64,000 bases of DNA, taken from Paramacrobiotus metropolitanus. Its lineage: Eukaryota; Tardigrada; Eutardigrada; Parachela; Macrobiotidae. Position 1 is the stretch's first letter, and the number at the start of each line of letters is the position of its first letter. Both the position numbers and the translations under genes were made by a program. The notes under the pieces are model-generated. The model saw only the letters and a program-made list of their open reading frames with translations. It was not told where the DNA came from and did no database searches. Location of the stretch: positions 248,001 to 312,000 of the forward strand of contig NW_026570268.1 of NCBI RefSeq assembly GCF_019649055.1. Reading direction: 5' to 3'. Shown here in pieces: positions 46,356-58,129 of the stretch.

Positions 46356-47912
46356 TCGGCGGGAAGTTCCTCTTGAAGCGACTGCGATAATGTCCTGCCA
46401 CGGAGTTACGCTGCCGGTGCACCGGGCCAACGCCGCCTCCGTATGCGCGACCAAGGAAGGAAAAGCTAATCTTAATGGCGTTGTGTTTTGCTTTTGATTA
46501 TTTGCAGTTACGGCAAGCTAAATGAAACTGAACATTGTTTTCCACTTTCCATAATCGTAACATTGTTTTCCATTTTTTATAACCGTATAAATTTATGCAT
46601 TTCCCATTTAACTATGATGAATACCTGGGAAATTGCGTCTACTGTATCTCGCATCAAGATTAAGCCGGGAACATCCAATTTGTCATGCATTGCTTTATGT
46701 ATTAACTGTCAACTTTTATTTGTATCGAATTAAACCAAGTGAAAAGAACTGAATTTCGAAGCTAAAGAACACGAGAAGTACGAAGAAGTGAAGCGCAAAT
46801 GAAAAAATCAAGAAAATAATGGAAGAAAGGCAAAAACACGCGAATACAGTTACAGTTTGTCTACAGTTACACAGTTAGTTTGTCCTAATTGTACTTGAAT
46901 TCAAATCTAACCGTCATTTAAACACGGGTTAAAACCAACTAGGAAACCAAACAAACAGTCATTAACGGGATGTAACTGTTTACAATATGCCAATTTTATT
47001 GACAACTTTGAGAATTTGTTGTGCGCCTTTGGTTGGTCTGTTCTCGAAGTGCAAAGATTCATTAGAAACCTTATAAATTGCACTTTTTAACATATAAGTT
47101 TTTAAAATGAAGCCTAAAAGTGCAAACGGGATATAAAATATTATGTTGTATGTGCCCCAAAAAAACTACGCTGAAGCACCCAATGGGGCAACTTCAAGTT
47201 TGCTGTTTCTAAATATAACGTATAATTTTTTTACATATTGGATTTATTTGGAAAAAATCTTGTGTAAAAAATAGTAAAGATATAAATTTTTAAACATGAA
47301 ACTAATTCCCCTAACTGAGAAAACCACTGAGCGTTGGAATTCGAATGACTCAATTCCAAAACCAAAAAAACCCAGTATGTAAAATAATTTTGTCTTTCCA
47401 ACGGTACCAAGAACAGCCAATTCCATTGCGGCAATGGATTACAAGGCGCGTAGAACTGTCCAAACTTTAATTCTAGTAAATATGGGTTTTTGTTTTTCGA
47501 AAATGGTCCTCTGCATCGGCGCAGAAAAGTAAACATACCACCACGCTACCTGCAGGCTGCATATAGCGTTCATCAAATTGCAGTCTGCGGGCGGTAGCAG
47601 CGCAACGTAGACACGCAGCCCGCGTGCGGTTGTTTGCGGTTCGGTTTGAGAGGAGATGGCAGTTAAGTGAATCGAACGTACTGCTGGACCCGAGCGTCGT
47701 TTTAGACCCACGGTACCTTTTGATCTTTTACACAGTTGTGCTTTTATTTGGATCTTCGATTTTCGAAAAAACATCCATTTTAAAGAGCATTTTTTTCTAC
47801 CTGGGAAACTGTAGCTATTGTAACTCCTCTGAAAATGAAGGCAAAACAATTACCTCGCCTTAAGCATTTCCGCTCTCTCCACGGTATCCAAGACAGAAGC
47901 GCGCTACCGCTC
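46356..47912. other. Intergenic with satellite relic
   Basis: A single decayed unit of the ~120-bp satellite lies at about 46560-46660 (TTATGCATTTCCCATTTAAC, ATGATGAATACC). The rest is AT-rich; frames at 47230-47850 on both strands have no family signal. Confidence 0.5.
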
Positions 47913-50900
47913 CTACTTGTCCTTCTTCGCAAATCGCCCCTTTTTATCTCGGGCATAGTCCCTCTTGGCCGCCTTCTTCGGCTCGTCCCGTGTCCGCTGC
48001 TCGTTCTCCTCCGTCTCCACCACGGTGACGGGCGCCGGGGACTCCTCCGTGTGCGCCGTAGGCTCCAGGCGCTGCTGCTGCTGGTCATCTGGCACCACGG
48101 GATCGTGATTGTGGGGACGGTACAGGTTAGGCACCCCGGTGCTCATGTCCAGCCGGGCCACACAGAGACGCTCCTTACGACAATGCCACTTATTGTCTTT
48201 CCCGGAGTCCCGCAAATATTCGTACCTTCGTAGCGTTAGAATATCGCCTCCGCGCTGAGCTTTCGGAGGCACCGCTTCCTTGCCCGGTTGAACGGGGCGA
48301 AGGGAAGTTACCTACGGATACGAGCAATGGTAACATAAATTGCAATTTACAACCGAAAACAGCAACCTAGATTTTTTCAAAAATTATAAAACATGAATAT
48401 ACACACTTTATTCATGTTTTAACACTTGTTTTAACATTTTCGAACAATTATACGTTAATTTCAATATTCACCAATCAAATTTTACCATTAATTTTTTCCA
48501 TAATTTTAAGCTTTATTAAGCATTCATTTTCAATTTTGTGTAAATATCTATTCAGGCATACGAGGCAGCGTTGTACGTACGAAAAATTTATTTTAAAACA
48601 TTTCCTTTCAATTTGTTCACCGAACATTCGTTTAACCTTTATTTTCTTCGTTCTGTGTTTCGACTTTCTACATATTTCAACACTAATGTGAACATGCCAT
48701 TGATTTTCTTGAAAGTTGTTGAAACCGGCCGATGACTATTACCCACCTTTGCATCAGTCTTCTTCACCACGCCGCGTGTCTGCATCTTCTTGCGCGACAC
48801 TCGCGCATCTCCTTTTCCTCGTTCGCCCAGCTGCAACGGGTAACACGTTAAGCGAACGCTGTTCAATGACACAAGCCAGCGGACGCACATAAAATTCCCT
48901 CCATTCCAAGAAATGACTTCGCATTTACATATTTTTATCATGTTTCTCAATAAAATTTTACAGAGGAAGAATTAAACATTTAAAGTTCAAGAAATTAAAA
49001 CAATGGTGCAGGAAACGATTAACTAAATTACAAGTAATTTTAAAAACAAATACGCAAATCCAGTGCAACAAAAGCATTCAAAGAAAAACGCAATACGAGC
49101 ATCGAGTTTTTCGAACGTTTTCTACTGGCATGTTTTTAAAAATCTGGTTTCACGTTTACTCAAACGGCCGACTGTCTCTGGTCCACCTCGCTTTCATGAA
49201 TGAACTCATTTAAAAAATTTTAGTTTTCGATTTAATGTCTATAAAAACATTAATGTTATTTCTAAATAATAGTAAATTATTATATCGCCTGCAGCGACGC
49301 ACTCGCATTGCACGGCATCGAATCTGACAACGACACAACGCTTACCAGGAGCGCCTGTTTGGCCATCTCGCACTCTTCCGGGCTGCCGGGGACAACTTCC
49401 GCGGGGGCTTTGCCGCTGGTCTTCTGGGTGGGCGCCAACGTCTCGCCGCTGGTGTGGGCGGCGGATGCGTCGGGGATAGAGTTGCCGCGCTTCATCGTGG
49501 GAAATACCTTTAGGTTTCGCTCGCAGGGCGCGCCCTTCACCACGAACTCACCGGCCGTGGCTGAGCCGTTCTCGCGGGCTATCTGGCGCTGGGCGGCGGG
49601 GGCCGGGGCGTGGTAGGCGCGGAATGTCTCGTGCGCCACCACGTCGCCCAACTGGATGCGGCTGTCCAGCGGCACCTCCACGCGCGACTTGCGCTTCTAC
49701 ACAACGGACATCAACGCGATTACAATCTACCTCTGTGCAGTCAACCCAGCACCTTGCCCTCACCTCGGATTCAGTGCGGGCTTGGCCCTTGTCGCGCGCC
49801 GCGGGCGCCTGCGACTCCAGGCCGCTGGTGACGGTCTTGTCGGCGTCCGCGCTGGCAGCGGCGTCTTGCGGGAACTGTATCTCCACTTGAAACTCGTTGC
49901 GCAGCTTGCGGATGTTCCCGCCGTGCTGGCCGCTGATCTGCAAATGGTGCGTGATGTCCACGCGCACCCCTGCGGGGTAGTTGTGCCCCGCCTGCACATG
50001 AAACAAACGCAAATCATTCTCCTGCATCAACACCAGCGCTAACTCCAGCAAGCATACCCGCTGTTTCTCCAACCTCTCCAGCTCCTTGACGCGCGCCGCC
50101 AGCTTTTCGTTGGCTTCATCCACATTGCGGCGCTGGCCGCCGATCCCAATGACATCGCTCTGATGCGCCGGGCTGGGGATGGCTTCGCGGTCCTCCGGGC
50201 GGCCGGCGACGCTGATGGCCGCTTTGGTCACTTCGACGGCGGTTTCCACGATGGGAGCAGGCTGCTCGCCGTTGGCATCGGCGGCGGGGTTGTCTTTCCG
50301 CTCGGGGGTCTTGATGTGGACGTCCAACACACCCATGACTTCGTCCAAATGCAACGACACCGGACCACTCCCGCAGACGCCCTCGCGTTGCGTCTCGTTT
50401 CCGGCTGGGATCGCAGCGACTCGGACACCAGTCACACCATCTATCAAAACAAGAAACAACGTTAATTTCCAAGAAGAAAAAGAAATCGCATCGGAAGTAG
50501 AGGGCCAACGCGCAGTGCAGGCTATTAACAAATTTCAGCAACCGTTACCTAAATTACGATACTGAAAACCAGTCGTCGTAATACCGCTGGCGCGAATGAC
50601 TGCACAGTGAACCGCATACCGCTTGCTTTGTCTTTCTCCACCCACACCATTCCCGTACTGGAAGTCACAGACGAGTTGATGCTGCCCGACGAATTTCGCT
50701 CGCGTTTGTCAGGCTCACTGTCCGGACAACCTACGGCCGGCACCACCTGATCGTCCATCGTCCGCTTTACAAACTCCCGCAGGAGTCGCTCCATCTCCTC
50801 CACGCGCTGCAGGACCTCCTTGGTCACGGACACGCCCTCCACTTCCAGTCGCAGAGCCGCCAAAACTCTTTTTGCGACACTAGTCGCACTGGATGGTGAA

Positions 50901-52777
50901 GGGGAGCTGATGGTGGAGGACTTCGGTGGAAGCTGCTCCGCACGCGCCACCGGCGGGCTGTACACTTTTGGCCGCAGCGTCGTAGTCTCCTTGGCCGGAG
51001 TGACGCCCTTCGCGGATACCGGGGTTTCTTTGGTGCTCTCGGAGGACGTGGTTGACGCGGAACTCTTACCGGACGCCGGAAGAGGTGTCGGAGTAACGTC
51101 CTCGTCGTCTTCCGTGTACGGAACGAGAGATTTGCCGGATTGGGACGGTTGTGGGAGTTTCTGTGGCGGTGGAGACGAATCAAACGTTAACACACGCGGC
51201 GTTAACAGTGGAGTCCCGCACTGCGCGGAACTCCGAGCGATGGTGGAAGGTGATGGGGAGAGGGAAGGTGCATCACTGGTGTTTCCTTTGAGATTAGTAC
51301 TGGCGGACGCGGGATCATCGGCGCTGGAAAAGGCCAGTTCCTCGCTGGCCAATTCCTCGCAGGCCAATTCACCGCTGGGACAGTTTTCCAACTGCGGTCC
51401 GGTGGGAGATTTCTGCGACTCGATGACCGGTAGCAGCCCACCCGACGCACGCACCAACGTACTCAGCTGCTGGCTGTTGATCGGTGGATCATTAGGCATG
51501 CGCATATAAAACAATAAATACGCCTCCGCACTGAATACCTCTTGCTTATCCGCACGGCTGACCTGCAAAACCAAAAATTGTTCTTAAAAATAACGAGTTT
51601 TTGATATCGTCGCTTTATACCTGACAGTCATTCATGCAAAACCATTGTGACCCACTGGGATTAACATAAGAAAAATAATGCCCGACTTCCATACAATTCC
51701 CGCTGTGCACCACTATTGCATACAGATTGTATAGTGCAGCCACATTATCGTTAACGGTTAACGTCATTCATAAAGGGCCGCAGATTCAACTGCTCCGGGA
51801 ACCCGACAAACTTAGCGATCTTTCCGGTTTTGCGGAACCGCTTCAGGTGGATGGTGAGGACGTTTGGCGGCCGTTGGATCGTCAACTGTTTGGTGGAAGG
51901 CGTCACCTTGTTGTTACACGGTTCGCAATTGTAGTCGTTCAGTCGCTCAGTGCGTGTGCGGGTGTGCAGAGCCTCCGCTGCGTCGCTGACGGTCTCAATA
52001 GCCAGCTGTACAATCCTAAAGGGTTCGAATGAATAGGAACGCTGCCGACACATTTGGCACTGCGTGCACGAACGATAACAACCACCAAAAATCTTGTCAA
52101 AGATGGTGATATCCGGACTAGCATTGATGAGATAGCCGAGAAATTCCTCAGCATCCTGCTGCACTCCAGGTATCAGGCTTTCATGGATTTCTGAAATCGG
52201 GCATCGAGTTTGTTAATCAGTTAAAATAACGATGAACAACATCGACTTGCGTACTTCATAAAAATTAATTAAAATCGTAAACACAAAACAAAAGCTAATT
52301 ATTAAGCAAACACATTTCAGTTGGGAAAAATCAGATTAGCAGTAATTTTCTTACTGTCAAGGTCACGCCTGATCCCCTGAGGGTCCAAAACTTTGTTCCG
52401 GTTGTGACGCATGGACGGCAAGATCTCCTGCAGTTCACACAACACGCAGAATCCGTGCAACCAGTCTGCAAGTCAGAATAATATTGCAGAGAATTATTGT
52501 ACAGCAAAACTATGGCAGAAATTCCAGGTTACTAACACTTCTGTTTATGGTCGCCCGTGACGAAATAATTATACAGGGGTGCGGTGTATGCGAGGCACTG
52601 GAGCGTCGCATTGAGATAACAGGTATTTGTCCCCTGGTTCAGCAGTCCACATCCCACTGGCAGATCTGGCCGCAGCCACTCCCGTTTGAGATCAGCTGCC
52701 GGGTGACTAATCACCATCGGTCCAGGAAGACTTTCTTCCAGCTTGGGCTTGGCGTTGCTCGACAGCGGGGAGGAATG
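47913..52777 (-). pseudogene. Gene B: frameshifted paralogue of the USP-KH-FLYWCH gene
   Basis: Exons: 52537-52777, 52355-52465, 51621-52190, 50563-51562, 49764-50440, 49346-49694, 48747-48830, 47913-48311, in the order of gene A. USP parts: Cys box GLLNQGTNTCYLNATLQC, QQDAEEFL, CxxC pairs, LTIHLKRF, His box MEVGHYFSYV, AYLLFYMR. A 200-aa Ser/Pro linker, KH-type block (GQHG), and FLYWCH (YEYLRD, WHC, C-x5-C, HNH) follow. Two lesions break the frame: a 7-bp insertion at 51750-51761 and a 2-bp loss in a GC run at 49680-49684. Undoing both in the length count restores agreement of every exon phase. Relative to gene A a KH block of 67 codons is cleanly missing. ATG 52717 may be the start. Confidence 0.75.
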
Positions 52778-53771
52778 TTAGGAGGAGAACGCAGGGTTCT
52801 GTGCGGACGGGACAGCCGCTACGGCGGGTGCGGTTAGTGGCTGCATATCGCCCTCACAGTCATCCAGGCAGTCGGCGGCGGTCAGGACATGCTTGGCGGG
52901 GATCTCGGCCGTGTAGCTGGACGATTCGCGGTCGGGGGCGATCTTCTCCAGCAGCGGCAGGGCCTTCCCAGCATCGGGCATGAGGCTGGCCGACAGATCT
53001 TTCACCGGCGCAACTTGACCACATCTTGCGCTTAGCCCCCGGGCCTCGTCTTCAAATATTTGCCGGACGAAGATCACGTCAAACACAGGCCAACCCGCGA
53101 CCATGATGAGGTCTTTCTCCGGCAGAAATGTCACTTTCACATCACGGCACACGGACTCCATCACCGATTTCAGCTCGCCGGGTATCATATGCTTAATTCG
53201 GCCAGGAGATTTCAGCTCCACCTCAACTTTCGTAGTGTCTGCTACCTAAAGGAACGCACACCAACGATGACGCATCTCATAAACACCCAACGCCGCACCA
53301 CACTGACCTGACCCAGCAGGAGCAACTGAAGCGCCTCTACAAATCTGGAGGGGTTGCCCCGCAAGCGGACTTCATCACTGTCAGCATCAGACAGATGCAC
53401 CGTGACCCCGGTCGGATTTAATGTCCACGGCAGGCGGTTCTCGTTGAAACCCTTTAAGGCGTTATGCTGGATGCGAGGAACACGCAGAATGATTTCTTCG
53501 GTAACCTACACGGACATCTGCTAGTTAATCCACCTAATTATAACTAGCTAATGTCGAGCGCAGCACCACGGAAGTCTTACCAGATCGTCGTCCGCCTCTT
53601 CGTGCAGTACTTCTACGGGACCGGCGATCTGGGCGGCGCTGCTGGAATCGCCAGCGGCCGGGTGCGGGGAGACGGGCGACGTCACTTCCTGTGTGGGCTG
53701 GCTCGCGGCAATCGGGATCCGTGGCGTCTGTTTTACGCCACTGCCATCGCGGAGCACGATGGTGATGACAC
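52778..53771 (-). CDS. KH-domain exons upstream of gene B
   Basis: Exons 53581-53771 (VITIVLRDGSGVKQTP), 53308-53505 (KH-like, EEIILRVPRIQHNALKG to DEVRLRGNPSRFVEALQLL) and 52778-53245 (KVEVELKSPGRIKHM, FLPEKDLIMVAG). They match gene A exons 25210-25571 and 24902-25147 in order and phase, yet lie 5' of the USP exons, whereas in gene A they lie 3'. The last exon runs to TAA 52778-52780, and the sequence beyond continues in the same frame straight into the gene B Cys box. So they are either a separate gene end or the first half of gene B cut by one stop. Confidence 0.65.
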
Positions 53772-53846
53772 CTGCATATTAAAGCTCCCTTGTACGTGCC
53801 TGCTCCGAATAAATAACACAAGGAAAAATAAAAACTTACCATCAGA

Positions 53847-55207
53847 TAGGGTTGAAATCACGCTTTCACGATTTCACTTTTCATTTCGCTTTCATTTCAC
53901 AATCACGCGGACCCTCGCGTGAAATGTGAAAGTGAAATGAAATGAAATGTGAAATGCATGAAATGGTGAAATCGTGAAATCGGTTGAAATGCATCGACAG
54001 TTAACGAAATTAGAGCTTTTCACAATATATATTTCTTGCAACGAAAACATTCACACCGTTGTATTTTGTGTGTAACCGCTTTTAATTCGAACCCTGCACA
54101 CAGACAAAAATGTTGCAACTGGAAGCAATGAAAACGTATTCTTACGCTTTTAGTGCAGGTTACTTCAGAATTGCCAGATCTTAAATACATAGCCAAAACA
54201 CACTAAGATTCTGGTCTACTGTTTAGCACAATAATGCTAAGAATTGTACTAACTACTAAGAATCTGTACTAAGAATCTAATGGTAAGTATCTCTACTAAG
54301 AATTTGGTTTAATAATAAAATTATCCGTGCTTTGGCAGAAGATCTCGATTTGTCAAACTGGAATCTCGTACTGCAGATAAAAAGAAATAATGTTTTAGAG
54401 GTGTTTTGTAGTGCAATTAAGACAAATTGCAAAATAACGGAATTTCTGGGCTACTTACACTTCACAGTTAGAAGGCAGTCAAAGGGCGCGCCCAAATACT
54501 ACTAGTAACAATAACTCGAAGGCAATTCCGTGCTGCAGTGCACTACTGCGCTGTTTTCATGTACAGAAATTAACATTTTCTTTGTATGCTTTGTTCTTGT
54601 GTACTTATCGATTATCATGGTCAAACTTCTGCTCTTAGTTTTAAATAGTTATACTTCTGTACTAAAAAAAAGCAAACTGCAAAATCATTTTGCATTTACT
54701 GTACAGTCTGTACGAGATAACTCGTACTGAATAATAAAATTAATAATCCAGTTACAATTACGAGCAGGGGCGTCACAGGTTCGGCAAAAGGGGGGTGTCA
54801 AATTTTGACAGGGGGGCAAAATTTGACGGGGGGCAATCGGTTTTGAAAACATACTCTGTCTGTTCTCTTCTAAATTTTGACGGGGGGCAATCGGTTTTGA
54901 AAAACAGGGGGAGTCAAACTATGAAAAATTGCCGGTTGACACCCCCTCTATGACGCCCCTGATTACGAGTATATTTTTCGAAACTTTAAACTTCTACTAG
55001 TGCTGTGCAGTGTGCAATTCTATTATTTTTCTATTTTAATACGTTCTGTTCTCGTATTAATGGTTTATATACTTTCGGCTGTTTACAACCATAATAAAAG
55101 CCAAAATAATCAATTTAAATTAAATTTTTTATTTCACGTTTCATTTCATTTCACTTCATTTCACTTCTTTTCACAAATGGGTATTAGCCGCGTGAATTTC
55201 AACCCTA
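53847..55207. mobile_element. Non-autonomous hAT element inserted at a splice donor
   Basis: The ends TAGGGTTGAAATCACG and CGTGAATTTCAACCCTA are inverted, and the 8-bp duplication CCATCAGA flanks both (53839-53846 and 55208-55215), the signature of hAT elements. Subterminal regions are arrays of GTGAAATG/CATTTCAC words. There is no transposase. The duplicated target covers the exon end and the first base of the intron of the minus-strand gene. Confidence 0.9.
54765..54961. mobile_element. 197-bp hAT MITE nested in the larger element
   Basis: Terminal CAGGGGCGTCA and TGACGCCCCTG, flanked by the 8-bp duplication ATTACGAG (54757-54764 and 54962-54969). The interior repeats GGGGGGCAATCGGTTTTGAA-like words. 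It is clearly younger than the host element. Confidence 0.9.
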
Positions 55208-55208
55208 C

Positions 55209-56054
55209 CATCAGAGCTGTTCTCCTCGACCATGGCCTGACTCTGAGGCGAGGCAGGCGCTGACGCAGAAGATCCCTCTGCGATGGCCGACAGCGGTGTC
55301 CCGTCCGTCGGCACAGAGACCATTTTCATGTCTTGAGTGGGACGGATCAGCAGTATCGCCGGACTTTGCAGCTGTTGGTAAACCGCCCACAGGACAGCCG
55401 TGCCTGTTATTCGTAAAACAAGTATTTTAATTAATTCTGAATTTTAAATAAAAATAATAAGTGCAAATGCGCAATTACCAAGCGGCAGCCACTGCGAGCA
55501 GATCGCAAAGATGAGCGTCTTGGGAGGAAGACGGAGATCGCGCGGATCGATCGTCAAGCCCAACGCCGCCGGTCGTTCCTTCAGCCTAGACTGGCCCGTC
55601 ATGACCCCGACCGCATCGTACGGCGCGCCGGTCATCTTCTCCACCAGCGCTTTATCCTTTCGCACGCCGACGGCGTCGTACATCTGCCAGAGGTTGTCCA
55701 GCACCAGCTGCACGAAGAGCGGCTCCTTGCCGCGCGCCCGCGCGTTCTTCTTGATGCGCTTCTCCTCGTCCAACCAGAAGTCGCCCCACAACGCCAGGTT
55801 CAGCACGCGCCGACTCAAGCCGAGTTTCTTGGCGAACAGCTCGGCGAAGCGGCCGCTGGTGAAGCCCCAGCCGTCCAGGGCGCTGGCGAAGATGACGTTG
55901 CCCTTCTGCGGCTGGAAGTACAGCGCCGAGTCGTTGACGGCCTCCAGCTCGGCGTCCCAGGCGTCGTACAGGGTATCCGCGGTGTTCCCAGACAACCGCG
56001 CTTCCAGCACGGTATGCGGCGCATCCGGAGTGTGGAACGCCATCTTCGCGTCCG
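55209..56054 (-). CDS. EFL1: EFL1 middle exons (ribosome-assembly GTPase, fragment)
   Basis: Exons 55479-56054 and 55209-55403. They read [64 protein letters not shown], then TAVLWAVYQQLQSP. They match the stretch of EFL1/EFTUD1 that follows the G domain ([55 protein letters not shown]). EFL1 releases eIF6 from new 60S subunits. After QSP the sequence no longer resembles EFL1 and turns Ser/Ala-rich (SASAPASPQSQ), and the donor joins in phase to the KH exon at 53771. Confidence 0.8.
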
Positions 56055-56200
56055 CTGCGAATTTCAATCAAATTTTCTTATTAATTCAATTCACGGCGAA
56101 TTATATGTCTGTACTTATTTATTGCGAAATACGTATAAACAAATATTTATTAACGGCGCAATTTACCGGGATCAATTTCCGGAATGTCTGCAGTCTGCAC

Positions 56201-57056
56201 CATCATCACCGGCAACAGGGACCGGCGCCCGGGGCGGGACCCGAGACGTTTCCGACGCGGTTTCTGTGGGGCCCGGGGAGTCGGGCGGAAGCTCGCTGGG
56301 ATGCGGCGGCATCTCCGATAAATCCCACTCTACACCGCTTTCTACCGCCTTAATCACCACGTCCAATTGCTGAAGTCAAACATAATTTTTTTCTCAACCA
56401 GTATTCCCCTTTAATATCATTTTAATTAATTTATTCCTATATTTTTAGATTTAATTTAATTTCACGTTATCTTTTCTATTTTACTTCTCCTTTCGTTTCA
56501 TTTTTGTCAGATGTACTCTATGTTCCTTTTTATTTCCTTTTGCTGGATATCGAATTTTAACGTTATTTATAGCCAATGCACAGATCTGGTAAAAGAAAAT
56601 GATAATTAAATAAACACGCGAAAGATTAATGAGCGATATTGCTCCACTAATTTGGTGTAATAATTCAAATTTCTTTAAATACTGTATTTTATCAAAATTT
56701 GCACACACCTTGACGACGATCGTGAAGCGCGTAGCGTCTTTTTTATTCTTCGCCCGCTTGGCCTCCAACGCCGCGTGCCGGTACTCTTCGCGGTTGGATT
56801 TGAGCGCCCGCAGGACAACGTTCTCTTCCTCGGCGGGCGCGGCCGACGGCGTTTGCGGCGAGGAACGCGGGGGCACGGCGGGGACGTTGGGCGGGGCCTC
56901 CATGGGGGCCGCCTCCGCCGATGCGCGGTCCTTCTGGGCGAGGTTGGAGGGGAAGGGCTCGCTGTCGGCCAGGGACTTCTGCAGGACGGATTGGACGAAG
57001 ATGGGCGGGGGAATGTCCTCCTTGGACCGGCTGGCCCTTCTTCGCCTCACCGATCT
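56201..57056 (-). CDS. CC2D1A: CC2D1-type DM14 domain exons inside the EFL1 fragment
   Basis: Exon 56709-57056 is Pro/Ala-rich, then reads LKSNREEYRHAALEAKRAKN and ATRFTIVVK. Exon 56201-56369 continues LDVVIKAVESGVEWDLSEMPP. Together they form one DM14 unit as in CC2D1A/lethal giant discs (eYk-AAl-AKk ... A-ry-kvaKqfd ... V-aG-pvDLs-lPp), proteins that bind ESCRT-III Shrub/CHMP4. Only one DM14 is present and no C2 domain. They sit between EFL1 exons at the place where the EFL1 exon with the NKxD motif should be. Confidence 0.65.
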
Positions 57057-57774
57057 GCTCTTTTATGGTCTATCGAATAATCTCATACATTCACACCACC
57101 ACAATAAATCACTGCGCTTAGGCGACGATGTGCCGCTTATTGTATGCAAATAATTAGGCAAGCATCCTCCGATTCTTCCATTAAATAAAATGTACAAGAG
57201 AAATTATTCCACACTGCCATTTATCCTGTTGCGCAACATTTCATTGATTTTTTTATCTATCAATTTTTCCTGCTGTTGGATTTTTATTTTACTGAAAATA
57301 AATCCGTTACTTTTATTGCCTTTTCACTGTCACGGTTTTTTTTGTTGAATTATTATTCAACAATCCTTAAAATCTTAAAAGGATAAAATTCAAATATCGC
57401 CAGAAATAACAAAAATAATTCAATGAAAAATTACCATATTTCGACAGAAATCAATAAAATTTAATAACGAAATAATTCAGCAAAAAAACACTTCAGTCTG
57501 AAAGTCACAAACATAATAAAGAACAAACGGAATTACGAAGTAAATAGTTGAATCTAACGACAAACACACGCAGCAGAAAAGAATAAATAAAAGAATTGTA
57601 CCCAGAAGTAAGAAGAATAAATACATACATAAAAAATACTTGTGATTTAAAGCCAGAAAACAAGAAATTTTAATCAATAAAGCACTTCCGTTGGTCCGAA
57701 AAATGAAAAGAAAGATGACTTAAAATATCGGCAAATTACATCTGCGGAAATAAGTTAAAAAGAGCAAGTACTAC

Positions 57775-58125
57775 TTCCCTGGAAAGTCGATGAGCTTGAC
57801 GAGGAAGGTGCTTGCTTTTCCGGACGTTCCTTCGCCATAGACTGTGTGTTTGAGCGTGATGGCGCTGGCCAACATGGCGGTGCCGCGCTGCTCCTCGTTC
57901 GGCTGGTCTTCCGTGACGGACACAGGCTCGGCCGTCCGCTGGGAGAGGGACCCATTGCTGGCCCGCAGCGATTTCGCCAGCGTGGTTTTCACACACAGCG
58001 CAGTTACAATATGGCTGCCAAATCACAGCTCGCAGACTCGCACCGTGATTCACATTCGCCAGGATGCAAATATGGGGGATACGCTGCGGATCGTCCTGGC
58101 TCGTCGCGCACGGCTTGGGCGCCAT
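57775..58125 (-). CDS. EFL1: EFL1 N-terminal exon with interrupted P-loop
   Basis: ATG 58125 starts APKPCATSQDDPQRIPHICILANVNHG, matching the EFL1 start and G1 box (ICVLAHVDHGKTTLAD). Between NHG and KTTLAKSLRASNG lies an extra stretch of about 52 bases with no usable acceptor, so the GTP-binding loop is broken and the frame shifted. The G2 region (EEQRGTAML) and G3 (DFPG, usually DSPGH) follow, then a GTAGTA donor. With the missing NKxD exon this copy cannot encode a working GTPase. Confidence 0.75.
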
Positions 58126-58129
58126 GCTG

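Noticed and set aside
47230-47849. 100-136-codon ORFs on the minus strand
   Set aside because: AT-rich, no family signal, no splice context, and no counterpart next to gene A.
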